Of a DNA stretch of 47,669 bases, positions 32,853 through 41,205 are shown piece after piece. Source of the DNA: Pandoraea sp. (GTDB lineage Bacteria > Pseudomonadota > Gammaproteobacteria > Burkholderiales > Burkholderiaceae). The notes under the pieces were generated by a model. That model was not told the origin of the DNA, did no database searches, and was given only the letters and a program-made list of their open reading frames with translations. Position 1 is the first letter of the stretch, and each line of letters begins with the position of its first letter. The translations under genes were made by a program, and so were the position numbers. Location of the stretch: positions 1-47,669 of the forward strand of contig NZ_SCSK01000055.1 in the NCBI RefSeq assembly GCF_004297875.1, given 5' to 3'.

Positions 32853-33691
32853 GACGGCCGCCCCGGGCTGGCGAAGATGTCGGCGAAGCCGCCGCGTGTC
32901 ACGCCGGCCAACCGGATGGCATCGGCTACCCGCGGCGAGAGCAGGGCCGCCAGCTCGTCGTCATGGCGATAGTCGCGCATGCCGGGCGTGATCGCTTCGT
33001 GGCCGTGTTCGGCCGGGTGGCAGTAGATTTCGCCAACGCCTTGCGGTAGTTGGCCGAGCAGTTGCAGCATCACGCGCTCATCCATGCGACCGGTATGCGC
33101 GATGCCGGCAACGTAATCGTTGTGGGCGATACCCGCCCGATCGAGCCGCTTGCGCACCAGCGCGATCCAGGGCTTGAGCCAGGCCGGCGCCTGCGCCTCG
33201 AACGGCAGGCGCATCGCGCGCATGCCGTATTCGCGACCGATTTTGACAATGAGCGAGAGCACCGTGGGGTGCAAATGGAAATGCTTGTGGGTATTGACGT
33301 GATCGAGCGGCAGGCCGGTCGCGGCGAATGCCTCGAATTGCGCGCGAATCTCGAGGGCCAGTTGCCGGCGCACGGCAGGCAGAAAGAAAAAACGCACGCC
33401 GTCGCGCACCATGTCGTCGCCAAACCGGCCGTGCGCATCGACCAGATCGGGAATCTCCCCTGGCGGCAGCGTTGGCGCGCCATCGGCCAGCACCAGGTGC
33501 AAACCGACCCGCAGGGTGGGCATTTGCCGTGCCAGCGCCACAGCCTCGCGCGCGGCGGGCGCGCTGACCATCAGGCTGGCGGCCGTCAGCACACCTTGCC
33601 GGTGGGCCCGTTCGACCGCCCGGTTCACGCGCTCATGCAAGCCGAAGTCGTCAGCTGTGATGATCAGCGCCCGCTGTGCCGCCAATACCAC
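32849..33691 (-). CDS. hpnK: Hopanoid-associated ChbG/YdjC-type deacetylase HpnK
   Basis: A 280-residue deacetylase-fold protein. Metal and catalytic motifs are seen in ITADDFGLHERVN and HVNTHKHFHLHP. In the Burkholderia pathway HpnK removes the acetyl group from the N-acetylglucosaminyl hopanoid made by HpnI. A GTG at 33691, four bases after the hpnJ stop, is the preferred start because the ADDFG region is then near the N-terminus, as in the family. An ATG at 33736 would overlap hpnJ by 41 bases. Confidence 0.88.
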   Translation of the reverse strand: MVLAAQRALIITADDFGLHERVNRAVERAHRQGVLTAASLMVSAPAAREAVALARQMPTLRVGLHLVLADGAPTLPPGEIPDLVDAHGRFGDDMVRDGVRFFFLPAVRRQLALEIRAQFEAFAATGLPLDHVNTHKHFHLHPTVLSLIVKIGREYGMRAMRLPFEAQAPAWLKPWIALVRKRLDRAGIAHNDYVAGIAHTGRMDERVMLQLLGQLPQGVGEIYCHPAEHGHEAITPGMRDYRHDDELAALLSPRVADAIRLAGVTRGGFADIFASPGRPS

Positions 33692-33695
33692 TGCG

Positions 33696-35123
33696 TCAGG
33701 CCTGGTGCGAGCGCAGGAAACGGAAGAATTCGACACCCTCGCGCAGACGCCGCTTCATCATGTCCCAGCTCATCAGCATTTCCTTGACGATTTCCCAAAT
33801 TTTCGAGGGGCGGAAATAGAAACGCTTGTAGAAGCGCTCGAGCTGGTGGTAAATCTCCTCGCGCGAAAGGTGCGGATAGCCTATCGCGGCCAGTTGCACG
33901 CCTTCGGCACTGACCAGGTTGATGACTTTGTTTTCTTCCAGCCAGCCGTTTTCGATCGCCTGCTTGTACAGCGAGGTGCCGGGGTAGGGTGCGGCCAGCG
34001 AAATCTGAATCGTGTGCGGATTGATTTCCTTGGCGTACTGGATGGTTTTCTCGATCGTTTCGTGCGTCTCGCCCGGCAGCCCCAGAATGAATGTACCGTG
34101 GATCTTGATGCCGAGCTTGCGGCAGTCTTCGCTGAAGCGGCGCGCGATGTCGGTGCGCAGGCCCTTCTTGATGTTGAGCAGGATCTGGTCGTCGCCCGAC
34201 TCGTAGCCCACCAGCAGCAGGCGCAAGCCGTTTTCCTTCATGATCTTGAGGGTCGAGTAGGGCACGTTGGCCTTCGCGTTGCATGACCATGTCACGCCCA
34301 GCTTGCCCAGCCCGCGGGCGATTTCCTCGACGCGCGGCTTGAAATCGGTGAAGGTGTCGTCGTCGAACATGATTTCCTTGACTTCAGGCATGTTGTCGCG
34401 AATCCATTTCACCTCGGCCAGTACGTTTTCGACCGAGCGCGTGCGGTAGCGGTGGCCGCCGACGGTTTGCGGCCACAGGCAGAAGGTGCAGCGCGAGCGG
34501 CAGCCGCGACCGGTATATATCGACACGTACGGGTGTTTCAGGTAGCCGATGAAATAATTCTCAATTTTCAGATCGCGCTTGTAGACGGGCGCAACGAACG
34601 GCAGTTCGTCCATGTTTTCCAGGATCGGGCGCGCTTCATTGTGCTCCAGCGAGCCGTCCGGCAGACGATAGCTCAGACCCAGGATTTCGGCGAACGGCTT
34701 GCCTTCGGCGATTTCCTTACAGGTGAAGTCGAATTCCTCGCGGCACACGAAATCGATCGCCTCGCTGGCGGCCAGCGAATTGTGCGGCTCGACGGCGACC
34801 TTGGCGCCGACCATGCCGATCTTCAGCGACGGTTTGCGCTTTTTCAGATGCTCTGCAAACAGGGCGTCGGTCGGGAACGACGGCGTGCTGGTGTGGATGA
34901 TGACCAGGTCGTATTGCGTGGCGATGTCGAGCGTGGCTTCGACCGACAGGCCATCGGCCGGCGCATCGAGCACACGGCTGTCCGGCACCAAGGCCGCCGG
35001 TTGGGCCAGCCAGGTCGGGTACCAGAACGAGCGGATTTCACGTTTTGCTTGATAACGGGAGCCGGCGCCGCCATCGAAACCGTCGAACGACGGGGCCTGC
35101 AGGAACAGCGTTTTCATCATCAT
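33696..35123 (-). CDS. hpnJ: Hopanoid radical SAM protein HpnJ
   Basis: A 475-residue radical SAM enzyme. The [4Fe-4S]-SAM cysteines are C208, C212 and C215 in GRGCRSRCTFCLWP. The first ~150 residues resemble a B12-binding-type domain. In the Burkholderia pathway HpnJ converts the glucosaminyl bacteriohopanetetrol into the cyclitol ether. There are three ATGs in a row at the start (35123, 35120, 35117). It lies between hpnI and hpnK, in the order expected for the module. Confidence 0.92.
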   Translation of the reverse strand: MMMKTLFLQAPSFDGFDGGAGSRYQAKREIRSFWYPTWLAQPAALVPDSRVLDAPADGLSVEATLDIATQYDLVIIHTSTPSFPTDALFAEHLKKRKPSLKIGMVGAKVAVEPHNSLAASEAIDFVCREEFDFTCKEIAEGKPFAEILGLSYRLPDGSLEHNEARPILENMDELPFVAPVYKRDLKIENYFIGYLKHPYVSIYTGRGCRSRCTFCLWPQTVGGHRYRTRSVENVLAEVKWIRDNMPEVKEIMFDDDTFTDFKPRVEEIARGLGKLGVTWSCNAKANVPYSTLKIMKENGLRLLLVGYESGDDQILLNIKKGLRTDIARRFSEDCRKLGIKIHGTFILGLPGETHETIEKTIQYAKEINPHTIQISLAAPYPGTSLYKQAIENGWLEENKVINLVSAEGVQLAAIGYPHLSREEIYHQLERFYKRFYFRPSKIWEIVKEMLMSWDMMKRRLREGVEFFRFLRSHQA

Positions 35124-35210
35124 TGAGCCTGATGCGCGAGGGAAAAATTAGGGAAATATGATACCCGCGATTCGATAATCACGGGGAGAAGCCCTGGGGC
35201 GTTAGGGAAA

Positions 35211-36401
35211 TCACGCGCCATCGGTCATCTCGAGCGTGTTTGCGTGGCTGTCGACACGCATTTGCGCGCTGCGCCAGCGCACATGCGAGCCGAACAGGGC
35301 GATCAGCCAGTTCAGCGCCAGCAACCCGTCGCGCACGGGCACAAGGGGCAGATCGCGCCAAAAGCGCCTGGCGCTGCGCGAGCCCAGCGCATGTACCCCG
35401 AGGCGGGCCACCAGGCCCAGCCAGAAGCTGCCGCCGGCCAACCAGGCTGGCGGGCCGAACAGCGCGGTGGCGGACCATCCGTAAGCCAGCCAAGCCGCAA
35501 CCAGCAGCCAGGGCGATGCGAACGTGATGAACAAAAACGCGTAGCCGCCTGGGTTGATCGAGCGGATGGTACGCAGCCAGCGCGTCTCGCGCGCCCACAG
35601 CGTGCCGAAATCGGCTTCGACGACGTCGGTGGTTACCGTGACTTCCGACAGGACAGTGCGCAGGCCCAGCCGGCGCACGTGTTCGGCCAGCCAATAATCG
35701 TCGGCCAGTTCGTCGCGTAGCCGCGCGAACCCGCCGATGCGCTCGAGCGTCGCGCGCCGCAGTGCCAGCGTTGCGCCGAACCCGAAATCGGTCGATCCTC
35801 CGGCATGCGCGACGCGCACCGACGGCGCGAACCATTGATTGACGAACAGGGCGCCCATGCGCGTCCAGAAGCCACCGACGGCTTGCGCGCGATACAGGCA
35901 TGTGACGATCCCGACAGCGGGGTCGGCCAATGGCGCGGCCACGCGCGCCAGGTAGTCCGGCTCGACGGAAATATCGCTGTCGGCAATCACCAGGAGGTCG
36001 TGCCGCGCCTGTGCGGCCATATTGATCAGGTTGCTGACCTTCAGGTTCTGGCCATGCACCGTCGGATCGACGACCAATGCGATGTCAACGCGGGGGTAAG
36101 CCGAACGCAACCGCTCGACCACCGCAATCGCAGGATCATCTGACGCGCTGATGCCAAACACCAACTGCACTTCGGGATAATTTTGCTCGCAGAACGTGGC
36201 GAGGTTTTCGTAGAGACGGGGCTCAGCGCCGCACAATGGTTTGAGCACGCTCACCGCGCCAGGAGCCGGGCCGGCCGGCGCGATGCGCCGAGCGGGAGCC
36301 GCCCTGAGCGTGCATAGCGCCGCGAAGGCCTGATAGCCGGCCGCGGCGCAGCACATCAGGGCAAGCACCCATGCGGTAGCGAATAACAGTGGAAAAATCA
36401 T
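35211..36401 (-). CDS. hpnI: Hopanoid glycosyltransferase HpnI
   Basis: A 396-residue membrane-associated family 2-like glycosyltransferase, similar to ceramide glucosyltransferases. It has an N-terminal membrane anchor, VSVLKPLCGAEPRL, the DSD metal site (VIADSDISVEPDYLA), DDYWLAE, the product-binding ETRW, and C-terminal membrane helices. It adds N-acetylglucosamine to bacteriohopanetetrol in the Burkholderia pathway. First gene of the hpnIJKL unit; 87 bases separate it from hpnJ. Confidence 0.9.
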   Translation of the reverse strand: MIFPLLFATAWVLALMCCAAAGYQAFAALCTLRAAPARRIAPAGPAPGAVSVLKPLCGAEPRLYENLATFCEQNYPEVQLVFGISASDDPAIAVVERLRSAYPRVDIALVVDPTVHGQNLKVSNLINMAAQARHDLLVIADSDISVEPDYLARVAAPLADPAVGIVTCLYRAQAVGGFWTRMGALFVNQWFAPSVRVAHAGGSTDFGFGATLALRRATLERIGGFARLRDELADDYWLAEHVRRLGLRTVLSEVTVTTDVVEADFGTLWARETRWLRTIRSINPGGYAFLFITFASPWLLVAAWLAYGWSATALFGPPAWLAGGSFWLGLVARLGVHALGSRSARRFWRDLPLVPVRDGLLALNWLIALFGSHVRWRSAQMRVDSHANTLEMTDGA

Positions 36402-36909
36402 TTTGGCAATCTGGCCGGTATGCCTGAGGCGTCGGGCTAGCCCGATCGGTGGCGCTCGGGGCGGCGGCCGTTTCCCTTGCCGGGTTCTCGGAAAAGGAAC
36501 GGGATGGTGCCGAATTATAGTGGATTAGCGGCAATCGGGCGCGCCGCCGGGTTGGACGGGAGCATTGATAAAACGGCGGACTTTTGCTATCTTTGGCGCC
36601 TTCGACCGCCGCGGCCCCCCCGGATTTTCCGGCATGCGGCGCATTCCGGCAACGGGCTTGCCCGCCTGGGCGGCCCGGGCTCACGATAAACCAAATTTCG
36701 CGCTCGAACGTGCCCATCGGCTCGGCGCCGCTTCCAAGCGGGCACGCGTGGTTCTTGCCAAACAAGAAATCGATAGCGCCATTTCCCATGTTGTCGCCGC
36801 CCGGTTTGCGTTTTGGCGCCGGCATGGCTGCTTTGGGCAGCCAGGCGCGACGCCAGGGCGGCAGCGCGAATGGGCAAGGCAAGACAACCATGACTGCAAG
36901 GAATGCACG
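36402..36909. other. Divergent region between hpnI and prfC
   Basis: No gene is seen. A minus-strand TATAAT (36519-36514) could be the -10 box of hpnI, though no clear -35 is found. The prfC frame is open through most of the region, but it lacks a good ribosome-binding site and family sequence before ATG 36910, so I treat it as leader. Confidence 0.45.
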
Positions 36910-38520
36910 ATGAGTGTGACCCAACAAGCGGCCCAGCGCCGCACTTTCGCGATCATCTCGCACCCGGACGCGGGCAAGACGACCTTGACCGAGAAGCTGT
37001 TGCTGTTTGCCGGCGCGATTCATATCGCCGGCAGCGTCAAGGCGCGCAAGGCGAGCCGGCACGCGACCTCCGACTGGATGGAGATCGAGAAGCAACGGGG
37101 TATTTCGGTTGCCAGTTCGGTGATGCAAATGGAGTACCGCGATTGCGTGATCAATCTGCTGGATACCCCCGGTCACCAGGACTTCTCCGAAGACACGTAC
37201 CGCGTGTTGACAGCCGTTGATGCCGCGCTGATGGTGATCGACGCCGGTAACGGCGTCGAGGCGCAAACCCTGCGCCTGCTGGAGGTTTGCCGGGCCCGCA
37301 ACACGCCGATCATCACGTTCGTCAACAAGATGGACCGCGAGGTGCGCGAGCCGCTCGATCTGATCGACGAAATCGAGCGGGTGCTGGGCATGCCGGCGGT
37401 GCCTTTCACGTGGCCGGTGGGCATGGGCAAGCAGTTTGCCGGAGTGTTCGACATTCGCCATGACTGCATGCGGGTGTTCGAGCCGGGCAGCGACCGCGTG
37501 AGCGAGCCGCCAGAAACGATTCAGGGAATCGACAACCCGGCCAACGCGCAGCGTTTCGGCGATACCTTCGCGCAGGCCAGCCAGGAGGTCGAGCTGGTGC
37601 GGGCGGCGTCGCCGTTATTCGATCGCGAGGCATTTCTGGCCGGCCGCCAGACCCCCGTTCTGTTCGGCTCGGCGATCAACAACTTCGGCGTGCGCGAAGT
37701 GCTTGATGCGCTGGTTGATCTGGCGCCATCGCCCGGGCCGCGCAAGGCGCTGCAACGCACCGTGCTGCCCGACGAGGCCAAATTCTCGGGCGTGGTGTTC
37801 AAGGTCCAGGCCAACATGGATCCGGCACACCGCGACCGGATCGCTTTCGTACGGATTTGCTCGGGGCGCTTCGAGCGCGGCATGCGGCTGAAAATCTGCC
37901 GCAACGGCAAGGAAGTCCGGACCAAGAACGCTGTTTCGTTTCTGTCGCAGCGACGCGATCTGATGGAAGAAGCGTATTCCGGCGACATCATCGGCATTCC
38001 CAATCACGGCTTGCTGCAATTGGGCGATACCCTGACCGAGGGCGAGAATCTGCAGTTCACCGGCCTGCCGTTTTTTGCGCCGGAAATGTTCCATGGCGTC
38101 GAGGTGGCCGATCCGATGCGCGTCAAGCATTTGCGCACGGGCCTGATGCATCTGGGCGAAGAGGGGGCGATCCAGGTGTTCCGCCCGCAGACCAGCGGCA
38201 TGCTTCTGCTCGGCGCGGTCGGCGCGCTGCAATTCGATGTCGTCGCGCACCGCCTGCGCCACGAGTACGGCGTTGAGCCCCGCCTGATGCCGAGCTCCTA
38301 CCGCATGGCGCGCTGGGTCACCGCGCAAACCCCCGATGAGCTCAAGCGCTTCATGAGCGCCAATGCGCACCGCGTCGCGCTGGACGCGGTCGACGCGCCG
38401 GTCGTGCTGGTCGGACACGCCGCCGAGCTCACTGTGCTGCAGGAGCGCTGGGAAAAGATCTCGTTCCACGCCCTGCGCGAACACGCCGGCCTGGTGTTCC
38501 AGTCCGGGCTGCACTCGTAA
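36910..38520 (+). CDS. prfC: Peptide chain release factor 3
   Basis: A 536-residue translational GTPase that recycles release factors RF1 and RF2 from the ribosome. G-motifs are clear: SHPDAGKTTLTEK, the switch region RGISVASS, DTPGHQDF and NKMD. Full-length match to RF3 with normal length. ATG 36910 starts the family sequence MSVTQQAAQRRTFAII; longer upstream frames have no counterpart. A terminator follows. Confidence 0.97.
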   Translation: MSVTQQAAQRRTFAIISHPDAGKTTLTEKLLLFAGAIHIAGSVKARKASRHATSDWMEIEKQRGISVASSVMQMEYRDCVINLLDTPGHQDFSEDTYRVLTAVDAALMVIDAGNGVEAQTLRLLEVCRARNTPIITFVNKMDREVREPLDLIDEIERVLGMPAVPFTWPVGMGKQFAGVFDIRHDCMRVFEPGSDRVSEPPETIQGIDNPANAQRFGDTFAQASQEVELVRAASPLFDREAFLAGRQTPVLFGSAINNFGVREVLDALVDLAPSPGPRKALQRTVLPDEAKFSGVVFKVQANMDPAHRDRIAFVRICSGRFERGMRLKICRNGKEVRTKNAVSFLSQRRDLMEEAYSGDIIGIPNHGLLQLGDTLTEGENLQFTGLPFFAPEMFHGVEVADPMRVKHLRTGLMHLGEEGAIQVFRPQTSGMLLLGAVGALQFDVVAHRLRHEYGVEPRLMPSSYRMARWVTAQTPDELKRFMSANAHRVALDAVDAPVVLVGHAAELTVLQERWEKISFHALREHAGLVFQSGLHS

Positions 38521-38580
38521 GCTGTCCAATCGGCGGCCCGGCGATGGGGCCGGTCCCCCGCCTTGGCCGCTGCGGTCTCG

Positions 38581-38607
38581 CGGCGCCCGCCACAGGCGCC
38601 GATTTTT
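38581..38607 (+). terminator. Rho-independent terminator of prfC
   Basis: CGGCGCC (38581-38587) pairs with GGCGCCG (38595-38601) around seven bases, followed by ATTTTT. The T-tract runs directly into the FNR box. Confidence 0.75.
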
Positions 38608-38619
38608 GATACATATCAA
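38606..38619. promoter_or_regulatory. Perfect FNR/Anr-type box
   Basis: TTGATACATATCAA matches the consensus TTGAT-N4-ATCAA exactly. It lies 96 bases upstream of the cytochrome-porin start and is the only perfect copy noticed in the window. It indicates oxygen- or redox-dependent control of that operon. Confidence 0.8.
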
Positions 38620-38657
38620 GAAACTCCCTGCAACGATTTCCGTCCCGAAAACGCTCG

Positions 38658-38682
38658 TGCTACGGTTAGTCATGCCGTAGCA
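38658..38682. repeat. Inverted repeat between the FNR box and the cytochrome-porin gene
   Basis: TGCTACGG (38658-38665) and CCGTAGCA (38675-38682) are perfect inverted copies, nine bases apart. They lie where a transcription start would be expected for FNR activation, so they may be an operator or a 5' leader hairpin. Confidence 0.45.
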
Positions 38683-38714
38683 AAGACTCAAAAAGCGTAA
38701 AAAGGGGAATAAAA

Positions 38715-40055
38715 ATGGCTATCGGGAAGAAGCGTTTCTTGTTCGCGTTGACGGCCATCCTGTTGGCCGCCGTGTTCAACCAGGAGGCCGATGCGGTGCC
38801 GGCCTTTGCCCGTCAAACGGGATTGGCCTGTGTGGCTTGCCACGTCAGTTTTCCGGAGTTGACGCCGTTCGGGCGCTTCTTCAAGCTGACCGGATACACG
38901 CTGACGAACTACCGAACGATTCCACTGGCGGCGATGGTGCAGTCGTCGATGACCAGCACGCGCACCATCGATCAGAACAACTACGACTTTGTGCGCAATA
39001 AGGATTTCGTCCCATTGCAGCAAGCGAGCCTGTTCTACGGCGGGCGCATTGCCGGTCCGGTCGGCGCATTCGCGCAGGTGACCTACGATGGCATCGCCCA
39101 CCACGGCGCGCTCGACAACACGGATATTCGAGCCGCCTGGCATTTCACGCAAAACGACGTTGATTTCATTTTTGGCGTGACGGTCAACAATAACCCGACC
39201 GTCTCCGACGTCTGGAACAGCACGCCGGCGTTCGGATTCCCCTATGCATCGAGCAGTGTGTCGGTGTCGCCGATTGCAGGCGCACTGATCGACGGCGGCT
39301 TGGCGCAGCAGGTCATGGGGGCCGGCGCATACGTGTTCTGGCAACGTCATATCTACGCCGAACTGGGCATGTATCGCACAGCCGATCAAATATTTTCGGT
39401 ATTCCGGGCCGGGCAGGACACCACCACGCCGGGTGGGGTGGCGCGCCTGAGGGGAGAAAACCCTTACTGGCGTCTTGCGTATAACCAGGAATGGGGTCCG
39501 AATTCGCTGATGATCGGCACTTACGGCATGATTGCCGATCGCTACCCCGACAACACCATTCCGGGCACGCCGACCGATCGTTTCAGCGATTACGCCCTTG
39601 ACGCGCAGTACCAGTTCATCACGCTGTCGAACGCGTTCTCGGTGCAGGCGACCTGGATCCACGAAAAACAAAACTGGAGTGCGAGCTATGCGCGCGGCGG
39701 CATTGGCGCCGGGCCAACGCCCTCGAATCCGAGCGACAACCTCAATACGCTCAAGGTCAAGGCGAGCTATTACTATCTGCGCAAATACGGCGCGACACTG
39801 GCCTATTTTTCCACCACCGGCAGCGCCGATCCGGGGCTGTACGCGCCGGCGCCGGTCACAGGCAGCGCCAACGGCTTGCCCGACACGCGCGGCCTGATCT
39901 TCGAGGTCGACTACCTGCCGGTGCCGCAGGCCAAGCTCTCGCTGCAGTACACCTGGTACCTCGCTTTCAATGGCGCGAAGTCGAACTATGACGGCAACGG
40001 CAGAAATGCCAGCGACAATAACTTCCTCTACATGTCGGGATGGTTCGTGTTCTGA
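38715..40055 (+). CDS. Cyc2-like fused c-type cytochrome and outer-membrane porin
   Basis: A 446-residue exported protein. The signal peptide covers about residues 1-27. A single heme motif, C39-V-A-C-H43, sits in PAFARQTGLACVACHVSF, then PELTPFGRFFKL. The rest (about residues 65-446) has the alternating pattern of beta strands and ends GWFVF with a terminal Phe, so it should be an outer-membrane barrel. A short heme domain joined to a porin barrel is the architecture of Cyc2 from iron-oxidising bacteria, which moves electrons across the outer membrane. Downstream is a c4-type diheme cytochrome. Electron donor and direction are not shown by the sequence; related non-iron-oxidising proteins exist. 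Confidence 0.75.
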   Translation: MAIGKKRFLFALTAILLAAVFNQEADAVPAFARQTGLACVACHVSFPELTPFGRFFKLTGYTLTNYRTIPLAAMVQSSMTSTRTIDQNNYDFVRNKDFVPLQQASLFYGGRIAGPVGAFAQVTYDGIAHHGALDNTDIRAAWHFTQNDVDFIFGVTVNNNPTVSDVWNSTPAFGFPYASSSVSVSPIAGALIDGGLAQQVMGAGAYVFWQRHIYAELGMYRTADQIFSVFRAGQDTTTPGGVARLRGENPYWRLAYNQEWGPNSLMIGTYGMIADRYPDNTIPGTPTDRFSDYALDAQYQFITLSNAFSVQATWIHEKQNWSASYARGGIGAGPTPSNPSDNLNTLKVKASYYYLRKYGATLAYFSTTGSADPGLYAPAPVTGSANGLPDTRGLIFEVDYLPVPQAKLSLQYTWYLAFNGAKSNYDGNGRNASDNNFLYMSGWFVF

Positions 40056-40099
40056 CGGGATCGTCCACCATATCTGCTAACTGACCGGACCCTACCATC

Positions 40100-40723
40100 A
40101 TGAAAAATACTTTCGCTTCGCGTCTGCTGATGACGGCGATACTGGCCGCTGCCGGGCTGGCGTCGACCGCAACCCTGAGTTACGCCCAGAATGGCGAGAA
40201 GCTCGCCCAACAACTATGCGCGAGCTGCCACGGCCCGGGCGGGCACAGCGAGTCGCCGATGTTTCCTCGCCTGGCGGGGCAAACCCAGGAATACATCGAG
40301 AACCAGTTGCATAGCTTTCACAACCATGCGCGTGGCGAGACCGATGCGCGCTCCTACATGTGGGCGATGGCCTCGCAGCTGGACGACGCCACGATCAAGT
40401 CGCTGGCCGAGTATTACTCGCGCCAGACCCCGACGCCTGGCACGCCTGGTGGCGACCCGGCGCTGATTGCCAAGGGCAAGGACATTTTCCAGCGCGGCGT
40501 GCCCAGCACCGGCGTGCCGGCTTGCGCGTCTTGCCATGGCGCCGAAGCACAGGGAATGGGACAATTCCCCCGACTTGCGGGGCAGCATGAGGGGTACTTG
40601 CTGCGCCAGCTCGGTGTCTTCAAAAACGGCACGCGCGCCAATGCGCCAATGATGACGGCCGTGGCGCATGCCTTGAATGGCGAGGAAGCGCAGGCGGTCG
40701 CCGCCTACTTGCAATCGAAGTGA
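40100..40723 (+). CDS. Diheme cytochrome c4
   Basis: A 207-residue periplasmic cytochrome. The signal peptide is predicted to end after SYA (residue 29). Two heme motifs, C40-A-S-C-H44 and C142-A-S-C-H146, sit in two similar halves; FPRLAGQTQEYIENQL and FPRLAGQHEGYLLRQL repeat in each half, as in cytochromes c4. Met residues near MWAMAS and APMMTAVA are probable distal ligands. It follows the cytochrome-porin by 44 bases and is likely co-transcribed. It could take electrons from that protein to a terminal oxidase or other acceptor. Confidence 0.9.
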   Translation: MKNTFASRLLMTAILAAAGLASTATLSYAQNGEKLAQQLCASCHGPGGHSESPMFPRLAGQTQEYIENQLHSFHNHARGETDARSYMWAMASQLDDATIKSLAEYYSRQTPTPGTPGGDPALIAKGKDIFQRGVPSTGVPACASCHGAEAQGMGQFPRLAGQHEGYLLRQLGVFKNGTRANAPMMTAVAHALNGEEAQAVAAYLQSK

Positions 40724-40728
40724 GCCTG

Positions 40729-40754
40729 GCGCGGCGCCGCAAATGGCGCCGCGC
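40729..40754 (+). repeat. GC-rich inverted repeat after cytochrome c4
   Basis: GCGCGGCGCC (40729-40738) and GGCGCCGCGC (40745-40754) are a perfect ten-bp stem with a six-base loop. It lies six bases after the stop codon and lacks a T-tract. The arms are identical to those at 19341-19372. Confidence 0.5.
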
Positions 40755-40886
40755 GCCCGACGGACCTGTATGGCGGCCGGCCTCGATCATATCGGGGCTC
40801 GGGGCCGGGATTGACGTGACGCGGTCGCTGGCAGCGCATGATTCGTGGCAAAATAGCGCGCCCGACGACCCACGCAAAGAGTCCCC

Positions 40887-41168
40887 ATGGCCGCAGGTAT
40901 GACAAAAAAAGTTCGGCGGTTTGCCCTGGAAACCATCGATGTGATGGGGCAAACCGGCATTGGCGCGGTCGAGCGGCCCGACGGCCGTTTCGTGCTGTAT
41001 CCAGACCACTGGATGCAAACCGAAACGCTGCGCCATAAGCTGACAAAAATGCGGCGGCGCACATGTCAGCTCGAATATCAGCTGGCTTGCATGACGCGCG
41101 AACTCGCCCGCCTGCAGACGATCGTCCAGCACCCATGTCAGACGCACAACGGCGATCAGCCGGAGTAA
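40887..41168 (+). CDS. Small unrecognised protein
   Basis: A 93-residue soluble protein I do not recognise. The first part (RRFALETIDVMGQTGIGAVERPDGRF) looks like a short folded domain, then a basic helix with RHKLTKMRRRTCQLEYQLAC that could form a coiled coil. Start at ATG 40887 or 40899. It is upstream of the dioxygenase gene by 37 bases and may be co-transcribed. There is no signal peptide or membrane helix. Confidence 0.5.
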   Translation: MAAGMTKKVRRFALETIDVMGQTGIGAVERPDGRFVLYPDHWMQTETLRHKLTKMRRRTCQLEYQLACMTRELARLQTIVQHPCQTHNGDQPE

Positions 41169-41205
41169 GATAGCGCCTTCAAAATACCCCACGCAGCAGC
41201 ACGCA

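Noticed and set aside
36565..36909. N-terminal extension of prfC
   Set aside because: The frame is open, but release factor 3 begins at ATG 36910 and the extension has no family counterpart or ribosome-binding site.
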